A stretch of 64,000 nucleotides of DNA, taken from assembly GCF_025562755.1 (NCBI RefSeq), contig NZ_CP103300.1, forward strand, positions 5,334,501 to 5,398,500. The letters are read 5' to 3'. Made by a program: the position numbers and the translations under genes. Origin of the DNA: Endozoicomonas euniceicola. Lineage in GTDB: Bacteria; Pseudomonadota; Gammaproteobacteria; Pseudomonadales; Endozoicomonadaceae. The notes under the pieces are model-generated. The model was given only the letters and a program-made list of their open reading frames with translations. It made no database searches and had not been told where the DNA came from. Positions 52,496 through 62,078 of the stretch are shown one piece after another (position 1 is the first letter of the stretch; every line of letters starts with the position of its first letter).

Positions 52496-53535
52496 GGCTA
52501 TGTTCCGTATAGGGGTTGATTAGTCTAAACTCTCATCAACTCCTAATCTCAGGGGGCTTTGTTATGCAATCCCAGCAGTTTGAACAAATTCTTAATTCAA
52601 TACCGCTATTAACTAACCAGCAACGCAATACCCTGCTTTCTGCCTTGTCAGAAAAAGATTCACCTATAGACATAGCAGCGTCGATTGAGGCTAACTTTTG
52701 CAAGGCACCAAAATGCCCTCATTGTGATGCTGAAGAGCCTTATAAATGGGGATTTCGAAACAATAGGCAACGTTATCAATGCAAAGATTGCCATAAAACC
52801 TTTAACGCATTTTCTAAAACATCTCTGGCTCGTTTACGTCACCCTGAAAAGTGGCCGCAGTACCTTCAGGGAATGACGCACTCACTGACACTTCGCCCGG
52901 CTGCCAAGGAATGCAACATAAACTTGGATACTTCATTTCGCTGGAGACACCGTTTTTTGCAAGCCATTGAAAATGATCAAGCCGATGAACTCAGTGGTAT
53001 CGCCGAAATAGACGAAACGTTATTCCGCGAATCATTCAAAGGGCAGAGGAAAAACTTACCAAGGCCTGCCAGAAAGCGAGGTAATGATAAGAAAACTGAA
53101 TGCAGAAAAATTCCGGTCATGATTGCGAGAGATAGAACCGGTTCAACTGTTGACGGTGTACTGGACAACGAAAGTGGAGATGAGTTGTGCAAACATTTAA
53201 ACGGGCGCATAAATATTGAAACTGTCGTTTGTGCGGATGCAAGCCTTGCACACGAGAAGCTTGCAAGAAAACTTGGATTCATTTTTAAAGAATTAGTGGT
53301 ATCAGCTGGTCAACGGGTTATTGACGGCGTTTTTCACGTACAACATGTTAATGCTTATCACAGTAATTTGAAGAAGTGGATATTTGGCGTATTTCACGGT
53401 ATTGCGACAAAAAATATGTCTCGTTATCTGGGCTGGCGTAGGGCATTGACTGAGAGTAAACCTCTATCTCTTGATCGGCTGACCAATAAAATTATGAGCG
53501 TATTTCGCTTTCAACCTGTAAACGGAACATAGCCC
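52496..53535 (+). mobile_element. IS1595-family insertion sequence
   Basis: Terminal inverted repeats start GGCTATGTTCCGT at both ends and share about 20 of 24 bp. They are flanked by a direct repeat, CTGAACAC (8 bp, or 9 with the preceding C), at 52488-52495 and 53536-53543. One transposase gene lies inside. Clean ends and duplication point to a recent insertion. Confidence 0.9.
52564..53532 (+). CDS. IS1595-family (ISXO2-like) transposase
   Basis: The 322-residue transposase has an N-terminal zinc ribbon (CPHCDAEEPYKWGFRNNRQ and CKDCHKTF, about residues 44-75) and a DDE/N-type catalytic domain starting at GIAEIDETLFRES (about 148), with a further Asp in VVCADAS. Met 52564 follows AGGGGGC, so the frame start at 52516 is not used. 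The gene ends 3 bp from the IS tip, and its terminal inverted repeat also supplies the stop of the truncated TIR frame. It appears intact. Confidence 0.88.
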   Translation: MQSQQFEQILNSIPLLTNQQRNTLLSALSEKDSPIDIAASIEANFCKAPKCPHCDAEEPYKWGFRNNRQRYQCKDCHKTFNAFSKTSLARLRHPEKWPQYLQGMTHSLTLRPAAKECNINLDTSFRWRHRFLQAIENDQADELSGIAEIDETLFRESFKGQRKNLPRPARKRGNDKKTECRKIPVMIARDRTGSTVDGVLDNESGDELCKHLNGRINIETVVCADASLAHEKLARKLGFIFKELVVSAGQRVIDGVFHVQHVNAYHSNLKKWIFGVFHGIATKNMSRYLGWRRALTESKPLSLDRLTNKIMSVFRFQPVNGT

Positions 53536-54013
53536 CTGAACACCCTCGGCATACCTGAATCATAATCACCAGGTATCCTCATAAACATCACTCTTGACCT
53601 GCCACTGTGCATCTGAAGGAAAGTGTCAACCTCCCACAAAACCCACTCATGACTATGGGTGTTCGGACCTACAAGAACCAGCAATTTGCCTGCTTGCTGT
53701 AATAGCTCTTGAATTTCCTGTTTTACCTGCTCCGATGCAGGGTCAGAAGGTGGACGTCGATTAATATGCCCATAGCTGTTCCTAACCGGATCAGCCAGAG
53801 AGCGATCAACGAATGTTATAAGGTTATTGGGGTTGCTTGCGGCAGCACGAACGTCTTGCAGGTTCTCATAATTTTCTCCTGCATAACTAATGAAAACATG
53901 GGGCTGATTCATTAATTCCTATCCTTCAGCTTTATTCGATATATTTAACCGAACACCCAAGATAGATAGGTTTCTTTAACCATGCAGGATATTTTCAGAA
54001 TAATTCGTACAGG

Positions 54014-54391
54014 TCACTTATTACGAATTAACAACTCATTATATTCATCAACAAGACTGTTATATTTCTCAAGCAATTCAGAGTAGTTATTGATGAGTAA
54101 ATTTTGTTTTTTCAGCAGTAAGTTGTAATCCATTACCAATGAGTCATATTCCATAACCAGAGTATCGAACCTGAGCGACAAAGAATCATAATCCGACTTA
54201 CAGACAAACCCACCGAAACCACAGGTATACTCATCAAAGCAAACATCATTCCGATCAACGCATTTGCCAAAGCTGGAACAGACCTTATCTCCATAGCTCA
54301 GACATGCTCCGGTAGAGCCAAACGAACAACTAAAGCTTTCTCCGTATGCGGCAGCATGGAAAGAAATAAACAGTCCTAAATAAAATATCAA
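54014..54391 (-). CDS. Cys-rich exported protein with heptad-repeat tail
   Basis: The 125-residue protein has a signal segment (FYLGLFISFHAAAYG), then about 50 residues with eight Cys (CSFGSTGACLSYGDKVCSSF, CVDRNDVC, CGFGGFVC) that should form disulfides. A coiled tail follows, made of repeats like YDSLVMDYNLLL and YNSLVDEYNELL. Similar proteins are scattered in gammaproteobacteria without a known function. Its place in a defence island is not explained. It is 101 bp from the TIR gene on the same strand. Confidence 0.6.
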   Translation of the reverse strand: MIFYLGLFISFHAAAYGESFSCSFGSTGACLSYGDKVCSSFGKCVDRNDVCFDEYTCGFGGFVCKSDYDSLSLRFDTLVMEYDSLVMDYNLLLKKQNLLINNYSELLEKYNSLVDEYNELLIRNK

Positions 54392-54565
54392 TAGCTCTCT
54401 CAGATAGCCTCCTGAGTACTCTTAGGTTTTGCATCATTGAAATGTATCGGCAGGTGGAAACTGTTTCTTTTATTAGAAAAACATGTAAAGGACTTCTCAA
54501 AAATTAAGCATGTCTGAGGGGGGCAAGTTACCCCCCCACACATCAACACATACTCAACAAAAACA

Positions 54566-55861
54566 TCAACCAGCAAGCTGATAAGTCCTCGAACGCCCCT
54601 TCCGCTCAACCAGCTTTTCGCTCTCAGCCCGGTCAAGCCAGTCTGAAATTTGTCTGGCATTCAGATCAGACATAATCGGCTTCAGATCTGCCAGAGAAAT
54701 ATTCGGCTTGCTTTCGAGCAACTCTCTCAGCTTTTCGGTGAATAAATGGAAAAACGGGTCGTTGACTGATTCCGGTATGTTTTGAACATCTTCAATAACA
54801 GGTGCTGTCACTTCCTGAACACTTTCCTCCGGCACATACTCTGTTTGCGGCTCAGCAACAGAAAGACCAGAGAAAAGATCATTATCATCAGGCACCGGAC
54901 CTATAGATTCTGCAGAAGCTGCAACCCCGTTAATGAAATCAGCCAACCAACCCCCCGAAGTGCCTTTAGCACTACTGGGTATTTCAAGTGGCTGCCCACC
55001 CATCTGTAACAGCGCACTATTGCCATCCACTTCAGAGGGCTTCACCAGCAAAGGCACCCAGCCTTTGTTGAGGTTCTCTTTGGCTCCAGACCAGGTGCCA
55101 CCTTTATCTTTGTCAGAGCGAACCACCAGGGCATGATCAGACAGGCAATAAATATATTTATTCCTGCCCATGGCATTACCTGCATTGAAACCCGCTTCCG
55201 GATAGTAAGTAGAAATCAGAACCAGATTATCTTTCTGTAAATGCCGCCGCCATTTACCCGCCAGGGCTGCTTTCAGCAAACTGTCTGCCAGAATTCCGAT
55301 GGCCGTTCCCTCGGCATTCAGGGCTGCGAGCATGGCAGTTTCATCGACACCTCTGGCTCCGCCGGAAACAATGTTGATACCTTCCTTCGCAGCCTGAGTA
55401 CCGATAGTTTGGGTGAATTGAGAGTCATCCTCACCGATTCCCCTTGAACCCACCACCGCAAGACCACCGCTTTCCAACAGGTTCTTGTTTCCAACACCGA
55501 AGATAACCGGCGGCGACATAGTCCCAAGTCGTTTTTTTAATCTTGCCGGATAGTCACTGTCGCTTCGGGTCAGCAACCAGATGCCTGCTTTCTGCCATTT
55601 ATCCAGCGCCAGGCCCATAGCCATGCCCCGGTCAAGCAGTGCTTTCACCCGTTCACCGGTGACTGTTTTTTTCGGATCTTTCCATTTGCCAAAAATATCG
55701 TCGAAATCACTGAACAGGGACGAAGGCAAAAAACGATTCCCATGCAGCCACTCGGCAAAGCGGGCATACTCCGCCACCGAAAGCGGTTTAACCTCATCCT
55801 TGCGAGGCTTTGAAAAATAACAGGTAAGCAATAATACTGCCTGAGTGTTTTCTGTGTGCAT
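54566..55861 (-). CDS. dprA-like: DprA/Smf-like DNA-processing protein
   Basis: The 431-residue protein has a DprA Rossmann fold: GGLAVVGSRGIGEDDSQF (about residue 145), SGGARGVDETAMLAALNAEG and the later GRNKYIYCLSDHALVV. A C-terminal winged helix (ISLADLKPIMSDLNARQISDWL, about 375-425) ends it. DprA binds single-stranded DNA and loads RecA in transformation. DprA homologues in defence islands probably sense foreign DNA. The ATG at 55861 lies 13 bp after the recQ-like stop, and the longer frame to 56053 is inside that gene. The two are surely co-transcribed. Confidence 0.85.
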   Translation of the reverse strand: MHTENTQAVLLLTCYFSKPRKDEVKPLSVAEYARFAEWLHGNRFLPSSLFSDFDDIFGKWKDPKKTVTGERVKALLDRGMAMGLALDKWQKAGIWLLTRSDSDYPARLKKRLGTMSPPVIFGVGNKNLLESGGLAVVGSRGIGEDDSQFTQTIGTQAAKEGINIVSGGARGVDETAMLAALNAEGTAIGILADSLLKAALAGKWRRHLQKDNLVLISTYYPEAGFNAGNAMGRNKYIYCLSDHALVVRSDKDKGGTWSGAKENLNKGWVPLLVKPSEVDGNSALLQMGGQPLEIPSSAKGTSGGWLADFINGVAASAESIGPVPDDNDLFSGLSVAEPQTEYVPEESVQEVTAPVIEDVQNIPESVNDPFFHLFTEKLRELLESKPNISLADLKPIMSDLNARQISDWLDRAESEKLVERKGRSRTYQLAG

Positions 55862-55874
55862 ATTCAGGCAACCC

Positions 55875-57998
55875 TTAATCTGAGGCCGAACTTGAAGCCG
55901 TCGACATAACGGCAAATGGATAAACAGCGCCCGAGCCAGCTCTCCGAAGCAATGCGGCAAGAACGGCAAAGGTCCATCCGGAATCAACAGCGTCATCCAC
56001 CAGTAGAACCGGCCCGGAGGGGATGCCATCTTCAACAGCAAAGGCACCATCAAGGTTATGGCAGCGGAACTCGCTATTTTCCATCAATTTCTGAGGCCTG
56101 TTTAGCCGTGCTTTACTGATTACATCGTAACAGGGTATGCCCAGTTTTTCGGCTAAATTTTTTGCAAAGTCTGCTACTAGCTCTGGGTGATTCTGAGAAG
56201 GAACATAAGCAATCCACTGCGGGAAGGGTTCCGGTTGCCAGCGCTCCCTGATCAACCGGGCAGCCGCAGCAGTCAGACGAACATCAAATGTACGATGTCG
56301 CTTACCTTGTTTGGCAATTTCACCCCAACCTGCTTCACCCCATTTGCATAAAGCCCTGCCGGGTTCATGGGCCAGATCACCAAACTTTGGCGGAAACTGA
56401 TACACAGGAAAACGTGCCTGAGCATTAGCGACCCCGTTACCTACCTGTTTTTTAGGAGGTATCTCGATAAACACATTTTCCAGAAACTCTGCCGCCTTCT
56501 GCCCTGTTTCGGGGCTGAATGTAGTCGGCAGATTAGTTTCACCTGAGCAGTTGATGCACTTACCGCAAGGTTGAGAATCATGATCATCCAGAGCCCGAGC
56601 CAGAAATTGCATCAGACAATCCCCATGATGCAAATACTCCACCATTTCGGCCCACTCTCGTTCCTTTAATGCACAAAGCCGGGCGATAGCTTCATGGGGC
56701 AGTTCATAACGAACAGGGGTTCGATAATAAACGCTCTTATCCTTCATCACCGGAGCCGGTTTTTCTGCCATCAAAAACTTCAGGGCCGACTCAACTTTCG
56801 ATGGGCGGGCATTGATCATACGCTGAAGCTCGGTTTTCTTCAGCCCATTATCGGCATCACTTAATGTCTGAAGAATCTCATTCACCAGCTCTTCTTTAGG
56901 AAAGGCCTGATTAATAAAATAATTCTGAATATCCGCATCTTCATCGCCAGACAGTAAAGCTCCCCAGGCCTGCGGAATCGCTCTGCCTGCCCTGCCGACC
57001 TGCTGATAATAACTGACTACCGACCCCGGACTCTGGTAGTGAATAACAAAAGCAAGGTCAGGCTTGTCATAGCCCATACCCAGAGCAGAAGTGGCAACCA
57101 GCACCTTTAACTGATTGTTCAGCAGTGCAGACTCCAGTGCCAGCCGATGATCGGTTGGCAAGTCGCCATAGTAAGCTGCGGCAATGATCCCCTGTTGCCT
57201 CAACCAATCAGCCACCTGTTCCGCATCTCGAATGGTTGCGGTATAAACAATCCCGGTTCCGGCAATCTGTGGAATAGTATCCGCCAGCCAGGCTAGTCGA
57301 TGAGAGCGCCTGGGGAAGTGCAAACATTGCAGATGCAAAGACTCTCGCACCAGCTGCCCCCGGAACACCCTGATGTTCTCCCCAAGCTGTTCAGCAATAT
57401 CGTCCATAACCCTTTGACTGGCGGTGGCAGTGGTTGCCAGCACCGGAAGGTTCGGTGGCATATAAGGCAGAATATGCTTGATGCGTTTGTAATCCGGTCG
57501 AAAATCGTGCCCCCAGTCAGAAATACAGTGGGCTTCATCAATCACAAACAGCCCGACTTTGCCAGCCACTGGCAACAATACCTGTTCAACAAAATCCTCA
57601 TTGGCCAGACGTTCCGGAGAAATAATCACGGCATCCAGCTGGTCAGCCAGCAACTGTCGTTCAGTCTGTTTGTTTTCAGGGTTGCTGTTTGAGGAATTAA
57701 TAGTGCCAAGCCGAACCCCATATTTTGCCGCAGACTCTATCTGATTTCGCATCAGTGCCAGCAGGGGCGAAATAATAATGGTCGGGCCTTTTCCCTCATT
57801 TCTGAGCAAACGGGTCGCCGTAAAATATACGGTACTTTTACCCCAGCCGGTTTTCTGCACCACCAACAGGCGGGACTGGCGAACCACCAGTTCCTCTATG
57901 GATTCCCACTGATGTTCATGAAAGCAGGCATCGGCATCCCCAAGGCTGCGACGTAATAATTCCAGACCTTCCTGGTAAAACTGTTTTGTTGTTTTCAT
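55875..57998 (-). CDS. RecQ-type DEAH helicase fused to a phosphoribosyltransferase-like domain
   Basis: The 707-residue fusion has helicase motif I as QKTGWGKSTVYF (about residue 50) and motif II as DEAHCISDWGHDFRPDY (about 155). RecQ-type zinc-binding Cys lie in CGKCINC (about 475), followed by a C-terminal PRTase-like domain with the PRPP-loop motif VLLVDDAVDSGWT (about 667). RecQ family proteins unwind DNA 3'-5'. The PRTase-fused form next to a DprA-like gene is a pairing I associate with defence islands. It lies between pglX and the rest of the BREX genes on the same strand. Confidence 0.85.
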   Translation of the reverse strand: MKTTKQFYQEGLELLRRSLGDADACFHEHQWESIEELVVRQSRLLVVQKTGWGKSTVYFTATRLLRNEGKGPTIIISPLLALMRNQIESAAKYGVRLGTINSSNSNPENKQTERQLLADQLDAVIISPERLANEDFVEQVLLPVAGKVGLFVIDEAHCISDWGHDFRPDYKRIKHILPYMPPNLPVLATTATASQRVMDDIAEQLGENIRVFRGQLVRESLHLQCLHFPRRSHRLAWLADTIPQIAGTGIVYTATIRDAEQVADWLRQQGIIAAAYYGDLPTDHRLALESALLNNQLKVLVATSALGMGYDKPDLAFVIHYQSPGSVVSYYQQVGRAGRAIPQAWGALLSGDEDADIQNYFINQAFPKEELVNEILQTLSDADNGLKKTELQRMINARPSKVESALKFLMAEKPAPVMKDKSVYYRTPVRYELPHEAIARLCALKEREWAEMVEYLHHGDCLMQFLARALDDHDSQPCGKCINCSGETNLPTTFSPETGQKAAEFLENVFIEIPPKKQVGNGVANAQARFPVYQFPPKFGDLAHEPGRALCKWGEAGWGEIAKQGKRHRTFDVRLTAAAARLIRERWQPEPFPQWIAYVPSQNHPELVADFAKNLAEKLGIPCYDVISKARLNRPQKLMENSEFRCHNLDGAFAVEDGIPSGPVLLVDDAVDSGWTFAVLAALLRRAGSGAVYPFAVMSTASSSASD

Positions 57999-58079
57999 TT
58001 TTACACCTTGTATATGCAGGCTGGGTCGAGCAAATGCGAGCCAACCTGCATAAATTTATTTATTGCGCTCTATTATGGC

Positions 58080-61000
58080 TCAGGGTTTCTTACCCGTGAT
58101 GGCTTTTACTTCCGCCAGCAGATTGCCGAACTTGCCATAGTTCACCTTCACACCATCATCCAAATCCAGCGGAATACGCATATCGGCGTAGTGTTTCAGG
58201 TTGTCGTCGAAGGCGCGCAGCTCGGTGAGTTTTTTCTCCAGTGCGGTTTGCTGTTTTTTCAGCTTGTTGGCTTCGGCGGTGCTGGAGGCGCGGTCGATCT
58301 GTTCTGCCAGTTGTTGCAGAGTGGCGTCGTATTTGCCCAGCAGCGGCGTGACATATTCAGTACGCATTCTTGCCAGGGTGCCTTCGTTATAGCGGTGCAG
58401 GTAGACCAGGCATTCAAAGGCTTTCTGTTTACCGGAACTGAACAGCCAGTAGATCGGGCGTTTTTTGTAGGTACGCATATGATCTTTGTAGAACTGGGTG
58501 GACAGGTAGCGGCGAATGGTTTCCAGTGCGCTTTCAGTCTTTTTCGGTTTGATGGCGTACAGGCACAGGCTTTGTGCCACAAACTCCAGATTTTCCTGAA
58601 GGTTCTCTTCGCCCCAGACGGTGCTGACAAACTCTTTAAAGCGGTTGGTGGCATCGCTTTTGAACCATTCCTGATCGGTCAGGGACAGAATGCCATCGTC
58701 ATCCGCCGGGAAGCTTTTATAAGCACCCTGTTCTGCCAGTTCGCTGAAACCTTCGTTGGCTGCGTGGGCGTAGACCAAACCTTCACGGTCGAGGGAATAG
58801 CGGCCCATCATACAGCCGATGCTGTAGCTGATGAGTTCGGACAGGGTGTCGGACTGGAAGCGGTTTTCTAGTTCATTGTCAGTTGTGCCTTTGCCTCCGT
58901 AACGGTAACGAGGATTTACTGTTAACGTAATTTCTTCGATAGGTACATTCGCTGTCAACTCGTCCTGCAATCCATATGCTTCAATGAAAACTTGATTATT
59001 GTTTTCTTCGTAACTTTTAACCTTTTCTATCATTAAATGCCTGCGCTTTTTCCACACTGAATACCCTGAGTTTACAGTTGAAACATTTGATTCATGCTCA
59101 ATTGATATGAGTGGTGACTTACGAAAATCCCAAGACCTCTCGTAGCTATCCCAATCGAATTTGCTTGTTTCGATAATGCAGCTAACATTTTCAACATCCG
59201 CAATTGTAAGTGTATTTGTCACAGGTAAATTACTCACATCGCCGCTTGTAAAACTCATAGTTGGATTTAAAAGCTTTAGTAAAAAATCTCCGACCTTGCT
59301 ATTCACTACTGCAAGAATTAGTTTTTCATGCCCTGAAAAATCTTCATTGCAAAAAGCAGATCTACCAGTATCATCAAAAACAAAACCTGATGGTCTGTAC
59401 CGTGCTGCAAATTTTGCTGAGCTGAGTTTTGTCCATGTCACCCCTTCCTTAAAGAAAAAGGCTGTATTTTGAGGTCTAGATTTTAATCGACCATCTGGAT
59501 GTCTAAAGTTCCTTATTTCTTCCCCATCATGTTGCCAGTCCACAACTACATCGTGATTTCCATACCAGCGTCGATATTCACCACCACTATGGCATGGATA
59601 CCATTTTTCCATGGATTGTTCAGATTGTGCATTATCAACACAGTTAAACTTAGTATTCTTTCCTGATACCTCAAACCAAAACCGTTGAAAAATTGTATTG
59701 TCGCCTGTAGCTAAGCCTGCTTTCGGTGAAGCAATGTCAGAAAGCTTATTATTTTTAGTGAAAGTATTCTTAACGCTGTCCGATACCAAATATGCAATTG
59801 GACTTCCTGGGATTTTTTGAAAATCTGATGGTTTTGCCTCAAAAAACCACCCGCATTTCTTGTTTTTTATTGCTTGAAGTGTTTTTGGTGCTTGATTTTC
59901 ATGTCCCTTAAAGTCAGAAAGATTGATATAGCTTCCCATAAAGCGCCTTATGTATCGCTTATTGATTGTAAATGTACACACAGGGATACACGCTGGTGCA
60001 AAAGCATTATATTCCAACTGTATCAAGCTAGTAAGAGTATGTTTTTTGATAATATTTTCTCTTAGTTGCTTATAAGAGTTGATAAACATCCATACATAAG
60101 GTGTCACCAGACCGAGCTCCGCTTCTGGTTGCCCAAATTCCAAGCATTTTTCGATAAAAATTGAAAACAGATCAGTTTTTGTGTCTGGGAAATTATTTTT
60201 TGCAAAATTCTTTACTTCTTGGTTCATTCCTTTTCCACCCATATACGGCGGATTAGCCACCACAGCATCATATCGCTGAGCCAGCAGCCAAGCCTGCTGC
60301 ACAAAAGGCACCAACACCTTAGCTGCCGGTTTCTGCACCGTATCCCCGCTGTCACCCAGCTCTATCAACTGACCCAGCAACCGTTTCAAAGGCTCTGCCA
60401 GTTTAGCAGGCACATCAATCAGGGAACCAAAGGTTTTAGCCTGTTCAAAGCGCTTCAGAGTTTCAGCCAATAACTGATAGGTTTCATCCTGCTCTGCTGC
60501 TGCCGAACCCGTGTCGTCAAACAACCCTGTTGAAGTTCCATGCCCGGACTCACCGCCCAGATTCAGCGCACTCCACAGTTTGGGTAAATCCAGATGCACG
60601 GTTTCCTGCAGTGACAGTACATTGAGTTTTATCTCACGGGTAAAAATACGACGGTCGTCGTTCCGTGCCATCATCATCAGGGCGAAGCCTGCCAGCTGCG
60701 CCGCACGGTCATCAATATCCAGACCAAACAGGTTATTTTCCAGAATCAGCTTGGGAATATCCCGGCTGCGGTAACCCCTTTCCTCGTAAATGGCTTTCAG
60801 TACGTTGTAAGCTTCCACCAGAATATGACCGGAGCCACAGGCAGGGTCCAACACTTTGATGCTTTCCGGTTCAATGCTGTCCGGCGTAATGGCTGCCAAC
60901 TGGGCGTTCACTTCATCGGTCTGTTCGGCAGGCTCGATGTAGTATTCCATCTCGCTTTTGATGGCAGAGTCCGGATAGGTTTGCAGCCACTGGCGACCGA

Positions 61001-61742
61001 CGGAGTTCTGAACCAGGTATTTAACAATCCAGTTCGGCGTAAACAGCTGGGTGGCAGCGGGAATATCTTCACTCTTCACCACCTTGCCAATCACTTCATC
61101 TTTTTTCTCAGAGATATAGAACTGATACAGCCAGCCAATGACTTCCACCTGCTGCCAGTCTTCTTCTGGTAGTTCGGTGACAAGAGTTCGAATCAGAGAG
61201 TCGGTGCGGGTCAGATTATCGGGCAGTAGCAGTTCGGTTTCGTCGTCGATGGCTTCAAAAAGAAACGGCATGGTCTGATGCAACTGGCGACACTGGGCCT
61301 GTAACAACAGCCGGTAAAGCTCTTCGTCTTTGTTGTTGACCTTCAGATCCAGTACGGTGTTACGGTTTACTTCCAGATCTGCAGCGGCATCGGCGGCATG
61401 TTGCAGAATCTCAAAGTTTTCCAGCACTTTCAGCCCATGCCCAAGATAGTCATGCACTTCCATATAACGAATAGCACACAAACGGTTAAACCAGCTGTAA
61501 GCCACCTGTTCCATCAGCGCCTCAAAACCCTGACGCTGTACCCGCTCAACCAGCCGCTGCCGCGGGGGTGCCAATGCGGAAGAAAAGGCTCTGCCGCCGA
61601 TCTGCATCACATCGCCGGTAACGGTGGCTTCGTCAATCTGATTGTCGGAGTGAATACCGAATTGCGTAGCTTTCGCCTTCACCGCTTCAATAAAGGCAGT
61701 ACGTGCCTTTGGGGCGTATTTTTTAATACGGGAGGTGTTCAT
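58080..61742 (-). CDS. pglX: BREX adenine-specific DNA methyltransferase PglX (BrxX)
   Basis: The 1220-residue enzyme methylates adenine in a host motif so that BREX can tell self from phage DNA. The SAM-binding motif is VLDPACGSGHILVEAY (about residue 290), and the catalytic motif is NPPYMGG (about 480), typical of N6-adenine methylases. The N-terminus (YAPKARTAFIEAV) and the C-terminal coiled coil match BREX-1 PglX. I chose Met 61742 over the frame start at 61820. In a type 1 BREX, brxC lies just upstream. Here nothing of the kind does. Confidence 0.92.
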   Translation of the reverse strand: MNTSRIKKYAPKARTAFIEAVKAKATQFGIHSDNQIDEATVTGDVMQIGGRAFSSALAPPRQRLVERVQRQGFEALMEQVAYSWFNRLCAIRYMEVHDYLGHGLKVLENFEILQHAADAAADLEVNRNTVLDLKVNNKDEELYRLLLQAQCRQLHQTMPFLFEAIDDETELLLPDNLTRTDSLIRTLVTELPEEDWQQVEVIGWLYQFYISEKKDEVIGKVVKSEDIPAATQLFTPNWIVKYLVQNSVGRQWLQTYPDSAIKSEMEYYIEPAEQTDEVNAQLAAITPDSIEPESIKVLDPACGSGHILVEAYNVLKAIYEERGYRSRDIPKLILENNLFGLDIDDRAAQLAGFALMMMARNDDRRIFTREIKLNVLSLQETVHLDLPKLWSALNLGGESGHGTSTGLFDDTGSAAAEQDETYQLLAETLKRFEQAKTFGSLIDVPAKLAEPLKRLLGQLIELGDSGDTVQKPAAKVLVPFVQQAWLLAQRYDAVVANPPYMGGKGMNQEVKNFAKNNFPDTKTDLFSIFIEKCLEFGQPEAELGLVTPYVWMFINSYKQLRENIIKKHTLTSLIQLEYNAFAPACIPVCTFTINKRYIRRFMGSYINLSDFKGHENQAPKTLQAIKNKKCGWFFEAKPSDFQKIPGSPIAYLVSDSVKNTFTKNNKLSDIASPKAGLATGDNTIFQRFWFEVSGKNTKFNCVDNAQSEQSMEKWYPCHSGGEYRRWYGNHDVVVDWQHDGEEIRNFRHPDGRLKSRPQNTAFFFKEGVTWTKLSSAKFAARYRPSGFVFDDTGRSAFCNEDFSGHEKLILAVVNSKVGDFLLKLLNPTMSFTSGDVSNLPVTNTLTIADVENVSCIIETSKFDWDSYERSWDFRKSPLISIEHESNVSTVNSGYSVWKKRRHLMIEKVKSYEENNNQVFIEAYGLQDELTANVPIEEITLTVNPRYRYGGKGTTDNELENRFQSDTLSELISYSIGCMMGRYSLDREGLVYAHAANEGFSELAEQGAYKSFPADDDGILSLTDQEWFKSDATNRFKEFVSTVWGEENLQENLEFVAQSLCLYAIKPKKTESALETIRRYLSTQFYKDHMRTYKKRPIYWLFSSGKQKAFECLVYLHRYNEGTLARMRTEYVTPLLGKYDATLQQLAEQIDRASSTAEANKLKKQQTALEKKLTELRAFDDNLKHYADMRIPLDLDDGVKVNYGKFGNLLAEVKAITGKKP

Positions 61743-61820
61743 ACTGTCGAACCTGAAAATAAGAAACCCCTGGATAATCGGGGGTCGAAAAAGATGGGGT
61801 ATTGTACCAGTGTCGAACAA

Positions 61821-62078
61821 GGTTTTGGGGGAAATACTGCAGGGTAAGGGTGTAAGACTCTTGTCGTCATAAGTATTTGCGAATTGCCCAATATACGACT
61901 CAAAATTGTTGTTCAGGTAAATTTCTGCTTGTGATCGCTGATCGTAAACCTGTCAGACAAATGATCGATAAACGATGCTATTGCTTCCTTGCTTTGCCTG
62001 ATTTTCCTTAGAATTTTCCACAAGCTAGACAAGAATTCTGACTTTTACTTTTCATAGTGTTGATTCTGGATACTCAAG
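61821..62078. other. Intergenic region between pglX and a divergent small gene
   Basis: These 258 bp hold no credible ORF. They should contain the pglX promoter on the minus strand. I searched here for the distal transposon end and found no run of the AAATAATTTCTGACAA repeats. Confidence 0.4.

Larger units (their letters stand above)
52430..53912 (-). pseudogene. TIR-like domain gene interrupted by an IS1595-family element
   Basis: The N-terminal part (53912 to 53544) reads MNQPHVFISYAGENYENLQ... and continues through VLVGPNTHSHEWVLWEVDTF, a TIR-like domain of the MTH538/ThsB type found in anti-phage signalling. The insertion (52496-53535) replaces its last codons, so the present frame ends at 53511 with nine foreign residues. 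Removing the IS and one copy of the target duplication restores the frame. It then continues DFEIHNWNTGTIASWLQQ and stops at 52430. The truncated 133-residue form may or may not work. No ThsA-like partner is nearby. Confidence 0.85.

Noticed and set aside
52430..53912. Thoeris system
   Set aside because: The TIR-like protein alone is not enough. No ThsA-like SIR2 or other effector gene is nearby.
53985..54010. Possible distal transposon end (TTTTCAGAATAATTCGTACA)
   Set aside because: It resembles one end repeat followed by ACA, but it is a single weak match with no second copy, and the flank does not match GGTTT.
58008..58871. 287-residue plus-strand ORF
   Set aside because: It is antisense to the 3' part of pglX.
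61945..61975. ACAGGTTT on the minus strand, matching the expected tip plus duplication
   Set aside because: It is in the wrong orientation for an element whose other end is at 35446, and no end repeats are next to it.
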